Assembly (NCBI RefSeq): GCF_003065405.1
Contig: NZ_CP026947.1
Span: 2,418,001 to 2,482,000 of the forward strand
Direction: 5' to 3'
DNA from: Corynebacterium yudongzhengii
Lineage (GTDB): Bacteria; Actinomycetota; Actinomycetes; Mycobacteriales; Mycobacteriaceae
Length of the DNA: 64,000 bases
Shown here: positions 21,839 through 31,046 of the stretch, piece after piece
Position numbering within the stretch: position 1 is the first letter of the stretch
Layout: the number at the start of each line of letters is the position of its first letter
Notes under the pieces: generated by a model
The model's database searches: none
What the model saw: only the letters and a program-made list of their open reading frames with translations
What the model was told of the DNA's origin: nothing
Program-made: the position numbers and the translations under genes

Positions 21839-23257
21839 TTAACCGTGAGCCATGTTGACGAAACGGGAGTAGTGCAGCTGGTGCGCGACCGGCACGGTAT
21901 CGATCGGGCCGCCACGGTGCTTGGCGACGATAATGTCCGCCTCTCCCGCACGTTCGTTGTCACGGTCCTGCGAATCCGGACGGTACAACAGCATGACCAT
22001 GTCCGCATCCTGTTCGAGCGAGCCGGACTCACGTAGGTCGGCCAGCTGGGGCTTCTTATCCGTACGCGCCTCTGGTCCACGGTTGAGCTGCGAGATCGCC
22101 ACCAGGGGCACCTCCAGCTCCTTCGCGAGCAGCTTGAGCTGACGCGAGAACTCACTGACCTCCTGCTGACGGGACTCAACCTGCTTACCCGAGCTCATCA
22201 GCTGCAGGTAGTCGAGCACGATGAGATCCAGCCCGGCCTGCTGCTTGAGCCGGCGGGCCTTCGAGCGGATCTCCATCATGGTGAGGTTCGGCGAGTCGTC
22301 GATATACAGCGGCGCCTCCTGGATCGCGCCTAGGCGGTTGGTGAGTTTCTCCCAGTCGGCGTGCTCCATGCGGCCCGCGCGCATATCCGCCAGCTTCACC
22401 TCGGTCTCCGCGGAGAGCAGGCGCATCACGATCTCCGAGGCGCTCATCTCCAGCGAAAAGATGATCGAGGTTTTACCGTGGTTGATCGAGCACGAGCGCA
22501 TGAAATCCAGCGCCATCGTCGACTTACCCACACCCGGGCGCGCCGCGACGATGATCATCTGCCCTGCGTGCAGTCCGTTGGTCAGCCGGTCGAGGTCCGT
22601 AAAGCCGGTGGGCACACCGCTATCCAGGCCGCCGTCGCGCTGGATGATGCTCAGCTCGTCGACCGTCGGGCCCACGAGATCCTCCAGCGAGCGGTAGTCC
22701 TCCGTGGTCTGCTTCTGGGCGACCGCGAAGACCTCCTGCTGGGCCCGGTCGATCACGGCCTCGATCTCCGCGCCCTCCGTACCTGCGTAGCCCCACTGGA
22801 CCACGCGGGTACCGGCGTCGACAAGCCGGCGTAGCACGGCCTTCTCCGCGACGATCTCCGCGTAGTAGCGCGCGTTCGCCGCCGTGGGCACCCCCGACAT
22901 CAGCGTGTGCAGATAGGGTGCCCCGCCGGCGCGTTCGAGCTGCTGCATCCGGTCGAGGTGCCCGTTGACCAGCACCGGGTCGATGTCCGTGCCCGCGGCG
23001 TACATGTCGAGCATCGCCTGATAAATCAGCTGGTGCGAAGGATAATAGAAGTCTTCCGGGGAGAGCTCGTCGAGGACCTCCATCACGGTATTCGGGCTCA
23101 GCAGCATGGAGCCGAGCACGCCCTGCTCGGCATCCCGGTCGTGCGGCGGGCGGCGGTATTCCTCGCTTGCCGACGCCGGGCGCCGCGGCTGGTAGTCCTC
23201 TTCTTCGGGCGGTGGGGTGGTGGGCAGATAATCGTCGCTGAAACTCTCCGGCTGCAT
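21839..23257 (-). CDS. dnaB: Replicative DNA helicase DnaB
   Basis: This is a 472-residue hexameric 5'-3' helicase that opens the replication fork. An acidic, proline-rich lead (DDYLPTTPPPEEEDYQPRRP) precedes the N-terminal domain (PPHDRDAEQGVLGSMLLSPNTV). The RecA-like domain follows with Walker A ARPGVGKST, Walker B LDLIVLDYLQLM, and the QSRQ-like VESRQQEVSEFSR region. The length is that of an intein-free protein. The ATG chosen begins MQPESFSDD; there is no ribosome site but TACACT lies 6 nt upstream, suggesting a leaderless start. The upstream region holds several DnaA-box-like sequences. It is the last gene of the conserved rpsF-ssb-rplI-dnaB order but has its own promoter region. Confidence 0.96.
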   Translation of the reverse strand: MQPESFSDDYLPTTPPPEEEDYQPRRPASASEEYRRPPHDRDAEQGVLGSMLLSPNTVMEVLDELSPEDFYYPSHQLIYQAMLDMYAAGTDIDPVLVNGHLDRMQQLERAGGAPYLHTLMSGVPTAANARYYAEIVAEKAVLRRLVDAGTRVVQWGYAGTEGAEIEAVIDRAQQEVFAVAQKQTTEDYRSLEDLVGPTVDELSIIQRDGGLDSGVPTGFTDLDRLTNGLHAGQMIIVAARPGVGKSTMALDFMRSCSINHGKTSIIFSLEMSASEIVMRLLSAETEVKLADMRAGRMEHADWEKLTNRLGAIQEAPLYIDDSPNLTMMEIRSKARRLKQQAGLDLIVLDYLQLMSSGKQVESRQQEVSEFSRQLKLLAKELEVPLVAISQLNRGPEARTDKKPQLADLRESGSLEQDADMVMLLYRPDSQDRDNERAGEADIIVAKHRGGPIDTVPVAHQLHYSRFVNMAHG

Positions 23258-23325
23258 GCATTCAGTGTAAGCGGCGGGGTGGACATCGGCTTTTCCACTC
23301 CCCTGTGGGCACCGCGAGCCCGCAG

Positions 23326-23606
23326 TTGTCCACAGAATCTGTGGATAACTGCCGAACGTGGTGCTCGCACGGCGTGTCGCGAGGCCGAAGGTCTGTGGAC
23401 AACTTGTGGATAAACCCGACTGTATCATCGCAAAATCCAGCGTTTGCGCAGCTCAAGGCCTATGCGGCACTTGTGCACAACTACGCACTGAGCGGTGGAC
23501 AACTACTTGCCAAAACTGCTGCTAAGGAGGTTAACGGCGGCGTCGCTACGCAACCTCCCCGAAAACCGCGGGTTACATCACGGTGACATGCCCCAAGTTA
23601 TCCACA
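23326..23606. promoter_or_regulatory. Cluster of DnaA-box-like 9-mers upstream of dnaB
   Basis: Within 281 bp there are TTGTCCACA (23326), TGTGGATAA (23340), TGTGGACAA (23394), TGTGGATAA (23405), TTGTGCACA (23471), GGTGGACAA (23494) and TTATCCACA (23598). Three are perfect matches to the consensus TTATCCACA on one strand or the other; the rest differ by one or two bases. They occupy the gap between dnaB and rplI, which holds no other gene. Confidence 0.65.
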
Positions 23607-23619
23607 GGCCCCACAAAGA

Positions 23620-23662
23620 CCACAGGACCCCGTTTTCCACGTGGGAAAACGGGGTCCTGTGG
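23620..23662 (-). terminator. Large hairpin after rplI
   Basis: Perfect 19-bp arms (CCACAGGACCCCGTTTTCC and its complement) surround a 5-nt loop ACGTG, 57 bp past the rplI stop. The T-run on the minus strand is weak (TCTTTG). It most likely ends the rpsF-ssb-rplI transcript. Confidence 0.65.
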
Positions 23663-23718
23663 TTGCTGTTGTCGTTGGGCGCCTGGCTTCACCAGATGCC
23701 GTCGCGGGACCTAAGAGC

Positions 23719-24171
23719 TTAGGCGGCCACGACCGAGAAGTTGATCTTAGCGTTGACCTCGGGGTGCAGGGCAACCTCGACCTGGTAGTTACCGGTCGAC
23801 TTCACCAGGCCCTTCGGGAGGTCAATCTTGCGGTGGTCCAGCACCGGGCCATCGGCCTCACGGACCGCCGCCGCGATGTCCGCGGCGGTGACGGAGCCGA
23901 ACAGCTTGCCCTTGTCCGAGGTACGTACCTTGACGGCGACCTGGCCCAGGCCGTCGATGGCCTGACGCAGCTCATGGGCGTGCTCAACGTCGCGGACAGC
24001 GCGGGCTTCCTGGGCGCGCTTGATCTCCGCGATCTGGCGCTGCGCGGCGCGGGTGGCGACGATCGCCAGCCCCCGCGGCAGCAGGTAGTTACGTCCGTAG
24101 CCGTCCTTAACCTCGACGATGTCTCCAGGGACACCGAGGTTATCCACGGCAGCGGTGAGGATCAGCTTCAT
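23719..24171 (-). CDS. rplI: 50S ribosomal protein L9
   Basis: This is 150 residues, typical for bL9. The N-terminal RNA-binding domain reads [34 protein letters not shown] with the L9 signature; a long connecting helix (about 45-75) and the C-terminal domain ([14 protein letters not shown]) follow. It binds domain V of 23S rRNA at the L1 stalk base and helps keep frame. It lies 47 bp after ssb, with no rpsR (S18) gene between them, unlike the mycobacterial order. The 19-bp hairpin downstream probably ends the operon. Confidence 0.96.
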   Translation of the reverse strand: MKLILTAAVDNLGVPGDIVEVKDGYGRNYLLPRGLAIVATRAAQRQIAEIKRAQEARAVRDVEHAHELRQAIDGLGQVAVKVRTSDKGKLFGSVTAADIAAAVREADGPVLDHRKIDLPKGLVKSTGNYQVEVALHPEVNAKINFSVVAA

Positions 24172-24218
24172 GATCCCTGCCTTTCGTTATATGCGGGTGT
24201 CGATGAACGATGAAACGT

Positions 24219-24812
24219 CTAGAACGGAGGCTCGTCGTCGTTGGCCCCGCCGAAACCGCCGGACTGCGGTGCCGAGGACCACGGATCGTTATCAGGCTGG
24301 TTCGACTGCTGGCCGGAGTTTCCCTGCTGGGACTGGTACTGGCCGGACTGGAATCCACCCTGGTTTTGGTTGCCGCCGCCGAAGTTGCCACCGCCGCCGA
24401 AGTTACCGCCTCCGCCGAAGTTGCCACCGCGGTTCCCGCCCTCACGCGGGTTGCGGTTCACCTGAGCGGACGCGTACTTGAGCGACGGGCCGACCTCGTC
24501 GACCTCGATCTCGTAGGACGTGCGGTTTTCGCCGTCCTTGGTCTGGTAGGAACGCTGACGCAGGCGGCCGTTAACGATCACGCGCATGCCCTTCGTGAGG
24601 GTCTCGGCGACGTTCTCTGCGGCCTGGCGCCAGACGTTGCAGGTGAGAAACAGCGCTTCGCCGTCCTCCCACTGGTTCGTCTGCTGGTTGTAGCGACGCG
24701 GAGTGGACGCGATGCGGAAGTTAGCCACCGCCGCACCGGAGGGGATGAATCGGAGTTCGGGGTCCGCAACGAGGTTGCCGACAACCGTGATCGGGGTATC
24801 TCCCTGTGCCAT
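24219..24812 (-). CDS. ssb: Single-stranded DNA-binding protein
   Basis: This is a 197-residue tetrameric SSB. The OB fold spans about residues 1-115 ([50 protein letters not shown]). A disordered Gly/Asn/Gln-rich linker contains three near-perfect NFGGGG repeats, and the acidic tip DDEPPF recruits partner proteins. The length is normal for actinobacteria. Spacing of 71 bp to rpsF and 47 bp to rplI supports one operon of ribosomal protein genes and ssb. Confidence 0.97.
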   Translation of the reverse strand: MAQGDTPITVVGNLVADPELRFIPSGAAVANFRIASTPRRYNQQTNQWEDGEALFLTCNVWRQAAENVAETLTKGMRVIVNGRLRQRSYQTKDGENRTSYEIEVDEVGPSLKYASAQVNRNPREGGNRGGNFGGGGNFGGGGNFGGGNQNQGGFQSGQYQSQQGNSGQQSNQPDNDPWSSAPQSGGFGGANDDEPPF

Positions 24813-24883
24813 GTTTCTCTGCCTTACCTTTCGGAGCCTTGACGAGTTATTACTGGTGCACTCTTAGGCACCAGTATCCGCTC

Positions 24884-25171
24884 TTACTTGTCAGTGCGCA
24901 GAACCTTCGTACGGATGACCGACTCGCTCAGGTTGAGCACGCGGTCCATCTCCTTGACGGAGTCTGCTTCGCAGGTCAGGTTGAGCACGACGTAGACGCC
25001 TTCCTCGATCTTGTTGATCGGGTACGCCAGGCGGCGCTTACCCCAGACGTCGACATTGTCGACACTACCGCCATCCTTGCGGATGATATCCAGGTACTTA
25101 TCCAGGGACGGGGCGACAGTGCGCTCATCCTGGTTCGGGTGCAGGATGATCATGGTTTCGTAGTGACGCAC
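24884..25171 (-). CDS. rpsF: 30S ribosomal protein S6
   Basis: This is a 95-residue bS6 (RHYETMIILHPNQDE, VWGKRRLAYPINKIEEGVYVV, LNLSESVIRTKVLR), which sits on the small-subunit platform and normally pairs with S18. I chose the GTG start giving MRHYETMI because AGGAGG is 11 nt upstream; the ATG only 2 nt from that site would be too close. It heads the rpsF-ssb-rplI operon. The S18 gene that often follows is absent here. Confidence 0.95.
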   Translation of the reverse strand: MRHYETMIILHPNQDERTVAPSLDKYLDIIRKDGGSVDNVDVWGKRRLAYPINKIEEGVYVVLNLTCEADSVKEMDRVLNLSESVIRTKVLRTDK

Positions 25172-25309
25172 GGACCTCATCACCTCCTATGGTCTCGTAA
25201 TGTGTATCGGCCATACCCCTTGTGGATATGGCAGGAGGGTCGTTGCGTCAGGCAACTCGACTTAGGCTACCGTACGCGCACGCGCTGGCGAAATCCCGGT
25301 TCTCGCAGC

Positions 25310-25510
25310 TCAGCTGTTAATCGTGGTGGCGAAGAACACCGCCAGGGTCACTGGAATGACGGTGACGAACAGCGCCCCGGCGATGCCGAATATCCAGGAG
25401 AGCTTCGCGGGCTTCTTCTTCATCACCGACAGGTAGGCGGAAGCGAAACAGAAGAAGCCGAGGACAATCGAAACGATGCCGGCGATGGTGACGATAGCTC
25501 CCGCGCTCAT
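25310..25510 (-). CDS. Small two-span membrane protein next to the GT87 gene
   Basis: A 66-residue protein with two hydrophobic helices (about 5-28 and 38-62) joined by a basic loop (VMKKKPAKLSW), so the loop is probably cytoplasmic. The family is not recognised. The start codon overlaps the stop of the glycosyltransferase gene (ATGA), which shows translational coupling and hints at a role with that enzyme. Confidence 0.75.
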   Translation of the reverse strand: MSAGAIVTIAGIVSIVLGFFCFASAYLSVMKKKPAKLSWIFGIAGALFVTVIPVTLAVFFATTINS

Positions 25511-26976
25511 CGGGATTCCTCCTTGGTTGCACTGGCTACAGGCTTCTCATTATCCCCGAAAGGCCCCGCCAGCGGATCAACGCCCTCATGCGCGCTGAGC
25601 ACCCGGTCGACGACCTCCCCGCGCATCTGCCGTATCACCTGGATGGCGATGGCGATGATCAGCCCGTCGCGGGCGAGGATCACCGCGTTGAGCAGCCAGG
25701 CGGGGGCGCCGTTGTCGTCGACACCCATCATGTGCCACATCAGTATCGGCCAGACGAGCATGTCCACCGTCGCCCAGGTGAAGATCAGCCGCCAGTTCGG
25801 CACCGCGAGCACCGCCGGGATGAGCAGCCACAGCGAGTACTGCGGCGACCACACCTTGTTCACCAACAAGAACGCGATGACGATGAGGGTGAAAAGCTCC
25901 GCCACGCGCGGGGTGCGCCGCACCTTGAGCCCGAAGATCGCAATAGCCAGGCAGGCGAACACGAACAGCACGAAGGTCACGGTGTTGAGGATGACGGGCT
26001 CGCCCTCGCCGGCGTCGAAGCCCTCCCAGCCGGTCATCCTCCCGATGACCGCCCAGATCGTGGTCCACTCCCAGCCGCGCTCGGAGTTGAGCCTCAAAAA
26101 CTCGCCCCAGGCCTGCGGGTAGGCGATCATCACCGGCAGGTTGACCACCAGCCAGCTCGCCGCCGCGCCGAGGAGCATCTTGAGCACAGGCAGCCACCGC
26201 TCCCGGCGCGCCGCCAGCACCACAAACGCGCCGAGGAGATACAGCGGCCAGAGCTTAAACGCCGTGCCTAAGCCGATGAGCACGCCAGCGAGCACCGGCC
26301 GGTGGCGCGCCGCCGCGTAGAGGGCGCCGACCACGAAGCTTATCGACGGTATGTCCCAGTTAGTAAAGGCATGCACGATCACCAGCGGGGAGGCGGCGAC
26401 GAGCACGACGTCCCACATCCGGTTGCCGGCCAGCTCGGCGACCATGCGGATGGTCACCATCCATAGCGCGCCCATCACGGCCGCGGTGAGGATGAAGTAC
26501 CACGAGGCTTCGGCGAGGGTGAGGCCCACGGCGTCGATAAGCGGGTACGTGGTGCGCGCAACCCACCCCATGAGCCCCTGGAAGTAGCCGGCGAGCACCG
26601 GATATTCCATGTACCTGGTGAGGCCGCCCTCGGTCCAGGAGAAGGCGTAGACGAAGCCGGGCTGGTCGAGGCCGCGGCCCTCGTAGAGCGGCAGGATGTC
26701 GTTGTAGCAGGCGGCGGCGTATTGACGGTTGCCGTCCCAATTGAGGCCGACCGCGCCGTTTTCGGTGATCCCTGAGCGCAAGCACGGCGCTTTCTGCAGG
26801 AACCCGAGGGCCAGAAACACGCTGGCCAGCGCGATGATCACGCGCAGCGGGGTCCAAAACGCCCCGCGGGCATACACGCCGTACACGCCGGTCGGCCCGC
26901 CCAAAAACTCGGCGACCGGCCGGGCGATCGGCTCGGTGGCGGCGGGGCTGACCTGCTTAGATGCCGACGGCGTCAC
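25507..26976 (-). CDS. GT87-family integral-membrane mannosyltransferase-like protein (Rv0051-like)
   Basis: This is a 489-residue protein with about 10-12 membrane helices of the GT-C fold, family GT87 (DUF2029). Such enzymes use polyprenyl-phosphate sugars, mostly mannose, on the outer face of the membrane to build cell-envelope glycans. Visible conserved pieces are NWDIPSISFVVGALYAAARHRP, GLGTAFKLWPLYLLGAF and VNKVWSPQYSLWLLIPAVLA. The GTG at 26976 was chosen: GAGG lies 6 nt upstream, and longer versions would read through the ponA tail in another frame. It overlaps ponA by 20 bp. It holds the position of Rv0051 beside ponA1 in M. tuberculosis. The acceptor is unknown. Confidence 0.88.
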   Translation of the reverse strand: MTPSASKQVSPAATEPIARPVAEFLGGPTGVYGVYARGAFWTPLRVIIALASVFLALGFLQKAPCLRSGITENGAVGLNWDGNRQYAAACYNDILPLYEGRGLDQPGFVYAFSWTEGGLTRYMEYPVLAGYFQGLMGWVARTTYPLIDAVGLTLAEASWYFILTAAVMGALWMVTIRMVAELAGNRMWDVVLVAASPLVIVHAFTNWDIPSISFVVGALYAAARHRPVLAGVLIGLGTAFKLWPLYLLGAFVVLAARRERWLPVLKMLLGAAASWLVVNLPVMIAYPQAWGEFLRLNSERGWEWTTIWAVIGRMTGWEGFDAGEGEPVILNTVTFVLFVFACLAIAIFGLKVRRTPRVAELFTLIVIAFLLVNKVWSPQYSLWLLIPAVLAVPNWRLIFTWATVDMLVWPILMWHMMGVDDNGAPAWLLNAVILARDGLIIAIAIQVIRQMRGEVVDRVLSAHEGVDPLAGPFGDNEKPVASATKEESR

Positions 26977-29221
26977 GCAGTTCCTCGATAGCCTCCTCCA
27001 GGTTCGGCGCTTCGGGCACCTCCGGAAGCTGCGGCTGCTCGGGTTGCGGGGCGGGCTCCGGGGCCGGGGCGGGCTCCGGCGCCGGCTCCGGCTGCGAAGG
27101 CTGTTCCGGGGCCGGTTCGGGCTCGGGTTCCGGTTCCGGCTCAGGCTCGGGCGCCGGCGCGGGCTCCTGCTCTTGGGTGGTCGCCGGGGCGCTACCGCCC
27201 GAGGTGCCACCGGAGGTGCCACCCTGCCAGCCGGAGCCGTAGGAGCTCGGGGCGCCGTAGCCGCCGAAGGTGCCGTAGTTCACCGGCTGGGCGGTCGGGA
27301 ACTCCATGATCTCCTCGCCCTCGAGGGAGCGGTCGAGGATCTGCTTCCAGATGGTGGTCGGCTCTCCGGAGCCGTACATGTTGCCACCCCACTGGTTAAA
27401 GATGGCGTTGGTGTTCTCCGCGGTGCCGACCCAGACGGCGGTGGCCAGCTGCGGGGTGCCGCCGACCATCCAGGCGTCCTTGTTGTTGCCGGTATCGCCG
27501 AGCTGCGCCGTGCCGGTCTTCGACGCCGACGGGCGCCCGCCGGCCAGGCTGTTGCCGCGCGACCAGGCGGCGATGGGCTCCATGGCCTGGATGAGGTTGT
27601 CGGCCACCTTCGTGGAGACGCGGCGCTCGCCCTCGCCGGTCTCGAACTCGTAGAGGACCTCGCCGTCGGCGGTGCTCACCGACTCCACGAAGTGTGGCTG
27701 GTGCCACACGCCGCGGTTGGCGATCGTCGCCATGGCCACCGCCATATCCAGCGGGCGGCTGACGTACTGGCCGAGGATGATACCCTCGTAGGGCTGCTCT
27801 CCGTTTTCGCGCAGTGTCTTACCCACCCCCGGCAGCTCACGGGCGACGCCCAGGGCGTGCGCCATGTCCGCGGTGTCCATGGTGGTGTTTACCAGGTCCT
27901 CCTGCAGGCGGATGAACGAGGTGTTGTAGGAGTGCAGGAGCGCCTGCTCGATGGAGCACACGCCACAGGAACCGGTGACGTTGTTGATCTGGATGTTGCC
28001 CGGCAGCGTCACCGGCTCCGAGGAGTACTGGGCCGACAGCGGAATCCCCTGCTGCAGTCCAGCGGCCAAGCCGAAGATCTTGAACACGGAGCCGGTCTGC
28101 AGCGCGGCATTTGCATAGTCCCAGCCGCTGGCTTCCTCGCCGCCGAAGTAGCCGCGGACCGCACCGTTGCGCGGGTCGATGGACACGGCGGCGGCGCGGG
28201 CGTCCTCCTGCAGCGGCGCCAGGTTCTCCTCCACCGACTCTAAGGTGGCGTTCTGGGTCTCCATATCGATGGTGGACACGATCTGCAGGCCGCGGGTGGT
28301 CACATCCTCCTCGCTGATACCGATGGTCTCCAGCTCGCGGATGATGTGGTCCTTGATCAAACCGTTGGTGCCCGTGGCCTCGGTGTAGGCCGAGTACTCG
28401 GCCGGGTCGCGGGTCTCCGGGTACTCCATGCCCATGCGCTCGGCGGGCTCGAGCTCGCCCATTTCCACCAGCCCGTCGAGGACGTAGTTCCAGCGAGACT
28501 CTGCAGCCTCCCGGTTCTCCCAGGGGTCCAGCTGGCTAGGCAGCTGAATGGTGGCGGCGAGCACCGCGGATTCGGCGGGCTCGAGCTCCCCGACGGACTT
28601 GTTGAAGTACGCGTTCGAGGCGGCCTCGACGCCATAGGCGTTGCGGCCGAAGTAGACGGCGTTGAGGTAGGCCTCGAGGATGGTCTCCTTATCCCACTCG
28701 TTGGTCATCTTGATCGAGTAGACGAGCTCTTTGAGCTTGCGCTCGATCGAGTGCTCGTTGCCCACCAGGACGTTCTTCACGTACTGCTGGGTGATGGTGG
28801 AGCCACCGCCGGCGGATTCGTTGCCGGTCAGCTGGCCGATGGCCGCGCGGATGAAGCCGGTGAGGGAGAAGCCGCGGTTCGTCCAGAACTCCCTGTCCTC
28901 CGCGGCGAGGACCGCGCTTTGCAGGTGATCCGGGATCTTCTCGAGTGAGACCTGCTCGCGGTTGCCCTCTGGGGGCACGATGCGCGCGAGTTCAGTCTGG
29001 CCGTCGGCGGCGTAGATCGTGGAGATCTGCGCAGAGGCGACTTCGTTGGGCTCCGGCACGTGGATGCGCGAGTAGTACACCACGAAACCGATCAGCGGCA
29101 GCGCGATGATGATCGCCAGTACGAGGAGCACAATCTTCCAGACTCCTCCACGCCGGGGCTTTTCGGATTTCTGGGCGGTGGAACCCGAGGAGATGGATTC
29201 CGAGGACACTTCTTCAGACAC
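26957..29221 (-). CDS. ponA: Bifunctional penicillin-binding protein 1 (class A PBP)
   Basis: This is a 754-residue bifunctional peptidoglycan synthase. A cytoplasmic N-terminus is followed by a membrane anchor (about 29-50). The GT51 glycosyltransferase domain has LAAEDREFW (Glu108) and GGGSTITQQYVKN. The transpeptidase domain has SVFK (Ser378, Lys381), SYN (431-433) and KTG (568-570). The last 90 residues are a Pro/Glu/Ala-rich tail of PEPEPEP and PAPE repeats ending in a short helix. The start is GTG with TATAAA 5 nt upstream, suggesting a leaderless mRNA. It overlaps the GT87 gene and heads an operon with it and the small membrane protein, matching ponA1-Rv0051. Confidence 0.95.
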   Translation of the reverse strand: MSEEVSSESISSGSTAQKSEKPRRGGVWKIVLLVLAIIIALPLIGFVVYYSRIHVPEPNEVASAQISTIYAADGQTELARIVPPEGNREQVSLEKIPDHLQSAVLAAEDREFWTNRGFSLTGFIRAAIGQLTGNESAGGGSTITQQYVKNVLVGNEHSIERKLKELVYSIKMTNEWDKETILEAYLNAVYFGRNAYGVEAASNAYFNKSVGELEPAESAVLAATIQLPSQLDPWENREAAESRWNYVLDGLVEMGELEPAERMGMEYPETRDPAEYSAYTEATGTNGLIKDHIIRELETIGISEEDVTTRGLQIVSTIDMETQNATLESVEENLAPLQEDARAAAVSIDPRNGAVRGYFGGEEASGWDYANAALQTGSVFKIFGLAAGLQQGIPLSAQYSSEPVTLPGNIQINNVTGSCGVCSIEQALLHSYNTSFIRLQEDLVNTTMDTADMAHALGVARELPGVGKTLRENGEQPYEGIILGQYVSRPLDMAVAMATIANRGVWHQPHFVESVSTADGEVLYEFETGEGERRVSTKVADNLIQAMEPIAAWSRGNSLAGGRPSASKTGTAQLGDTGNNKDAWMVGGTPQLATAVWVGTAENTNAIFNQWGGNMYGSGEPTTIWKQILDRSLEGEEIMEFPTAQPVNYGTFGGYGAPSSYGSGWQGGTSGGTSGGSAPATTQEQEPAPAPEPEPEPEPEPEPAPEQPSQPEPAPEPAPAPEPAPQPEQPQLPEVPEAPNLEEAIEELRDAVGI

Positions 29222-29226
29222 CGTCG

Positions 29227-29232
29227 TTTATA
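29227..29232 (-). promoter_or_regulatory. -10 box of ponA (leaderless)
   Basis: TATAAA on the minus strand lies 5 nt before the GTG start, with no ribosome site between. This spacing puts the transcript start at the start codon. Confidence 0.5.
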
Positions 29233-29354
29233 TCCGTACTTCTATGTTTGGGCCGGGTGGATGCACGCAACGTCGTTGATATGTCAGTCAAACGATGCTT
29301 CGTGCAATGTTAGTCCCTAACCCTGTGAGCGGGAAACATATTCCGTTTGTTCCC

Positions 29355-29723
29355 CTATTCGATTCCCGCCACGGCGGCTGTGAGGATGTGATTCCACCAA
29401 CAGCTGCGGCATACCTCGACGAGATGCACGGTCACCGGCTCGTCGACCTCAGAGGCGATCCGCGCGATCTCGTCCTCCTGGCGCGCCGTGCCCGAACGCT
29501 TGCCCAGCTTGTCCCCATAGATCCACCGCACCTCATACAGGTCTTCTTCCCCACAGACCGGGCAGGCCCGCTCGACCCGGTAGCCGTGGTAAGCGGCGGC
29601 GGTGCGCAGCAGGAAATCGGCGTCGCACACCGCTTCTCGACGAATATGCCCCGCCTTCAGCTGGCGCAGCGTCCGGGCACGCTCCCACCGGTGGGAGACG
29701 ACGTGACGGTAGACGAGCGACAT
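29355..29723 (-). CDS. DUF5318 family protein (Rv0049-like), zinc-ribbon type
   Basis: A protein of about 122 residues. Two Cys pairs, ACPVCGEED and EVCRSCWWNH, about 50 residues apart probably bind zinc. The N-terminal part is basic (VVSHRWERARTLRQLKAGHIRREAVCDADFLL). The gene neighbours ponA as Rv0049 does in M. tuberculosis, where it belongs to the uncharacterised DUF5318 family. No membrane segment is seen, and the function is unknown. The start could be this ATG or a GTG two codons earlier; neither has a strong ribosome site. Confidence 0.8.
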   Translation of the reverse strand: MSLVYRHVVSHRWERARTLRQLKAGHIRREAVCDADFLLRTAAAYHGYRVERACPVCGEEDLYEVRWIYGDKLGKRSGTARQEDEIARIASEVDEPVTVHLVEVCRSCWWNHILTAAVAGIE

Positions 29724-29866
29724 GACCACCGAGTGTACGTCCGGATCACCCGCTGGATCGGTTCAGTGGCGCGCGCAGTAGCTTTTCGCCGCGTAGCGGG
29801 GCCAAGCTTGTTCACGGTTATCTATTCCAGCTTCGTCCAGCTTCAGAAAGGTTGGAGTTCTTTTCT

Positions 29867-31009
29867 ATGACTCGCCACACTGTGCGCGCCGCGATCGTCG
29901 GCGTCGGCAACTGCGCCACCTCCCTGGTCGAAGGCGTGCAGTTCTACCGCGACGCCGCCGACGACCAGCAGGTGCCGGGGCTCATGCACGTGCGCTTCGG
30001 TGACTACCACATCAGCGACATCGAGTTCGTCGCCGCGTTCGACGTGGATGCCGACAAGGTCGGCAAGGACCTCGCCGACGCGTTGTATAGCTCGCAGAAC
30101 AGCACGATCCACATCGCCGACGTGCCGGACACCGGCGTGACCGTCCAGCGCGGCCCCACCTACGACGGCCTGGGCACGCACTACCTCGCCTCGGTTGAAG
30201 AGTCCGCGGCCGAGCCGGTCGATGTCGCCGCCGCCCTGCGCGAGGCCGACGTCGACGTCGTCGTCTCCTACCTCCCGGTCGGCTCCGAGGAGGCCGACAA
30301 GTACTACGCCCAGGCGGCCATCGACGCCGGCTGTGCTTTCGTCAACGCCTTGCCGGTGTTCATCGCCTCCGATCCCGCCTGGGCGCAGAAGTTCACCGAC
30401 GCCGGCCTGCCCATCATCGGCGACGACATCAAGAGCCAGGTCGGCGCGACGATCACCCACCGGGTGCTCGCGAAGCTCTTCGAGGACCGCGGCGTGCGCC
30501 TGGAGCGCACCATGCAGCTCAACGTCGGCGGCAACATGGACTTTAAGAACATGCTCGATCGCGAGCGCCTGGAGTCGAAGAAGATCTCCAAGACCCAGTC
30601 GGTGACCTCGAACCTCAAGACCTCCCCTTTGGCAGGGCTTATCGACGACCGCAACGTCCACATCGGCCCCTCCGACCACGTGCCGTGGCTGGATGACCGC
30701 AAGTGGGCCTACGTCCGCCTAGAGGGCTCCGCCTTCGGCGAGGTGCCGCTGAACCTGGAGTACAAGCTGGAGGTCTGGGACTCGCCGAACTCGGCGGGCA
30801 TCATCATCGACGCCCTGCGTGCCGCGAAGATCGCGCTCGATCGTGGGGTGGCCGGGCCGGTGACGGCGGCGTCGTCGTACCTGATGAAGTCGCCGCCGGT
30901 GCAGTTGGGTGACGACGAAGCCCGCGCCCACCTGGAGAGCTTCATCGCTGGTAACGAAACAGACGGGGACGACGATAAGGCGTCTGGAGGGAACTTTGCC
31001 GAGTCGTAG
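29867..31009 (+). CDS. ino1: Inositol-3-phosphate synthase
   Basis: This is a 380-residue NAD-dependent enzyme turning glucose 6-phosphate into myo-inositol 3-phosphate, the entry to phosphatidylinositol, lipomannan and mycothiol in Corynebacteriales. Visible pieces are the NAD loop [55 protein letters not shown] and [10 protein letters not shown], all typical of the actinobacterial type. The ATG has GGAG about 10 nt upstream. The C-terminal 18 residues are acidic and variable. Gene order ino1-DUF5318-ponA matches Rv0046c-Rv0050, and a marR gene follows as in C. glutamicum. In that species ino1 is inositol-regulated by IpsA; no such site was identified here. Confidence 0.95.
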   Translation: MTRHTVRAAIVGVGNCATSLVEGVQFYRDAADDQQVPGLMHVRFGDYHISDIEFVAAFDVDADKVGKDLADALYSSQNSTIHIADVPDTGVTVQRGPTYDGLGTHYLASVEESAAEPVDVAAALREADVDVVVSYLPVGSEEADKYYAQAAIDAGCAFVNALPVFIASDPAWAQKFTDAGLPIIGDDIKSQVGATITHRVLAKLFEDRGVRLERTMQLNVGGNMDFKNMLDRERLESKKISKTQSVTSNLKTSPLAGLIDDRNVHIGPSDHVPWLDDRKWAYVRLEGSAFGEVPLNLEYKLEVWDSPNSAGIIIDALRAAKIALDRGVAGPVTAASSYLMKSPPVQLGDDEARAHLESFIAGNETDGDDDKASGGNFAES

Positions 31010-31046
31010 TACCTTTAATTACGAAAATTGAATTAGTATCGGTCTC

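Noticed and set aside
21839..23257. Intein in DnaB, common in mycobacteria.
   Set aside because: Length is 472 residues and Walker motifs are continuous.
23326..23606. Chromosomal origin oriC.
   Set aside because: No dnaA or dnaN adjoins it and no AT-rich unwinding region is seen; kept only as a DnaA-box cluster.
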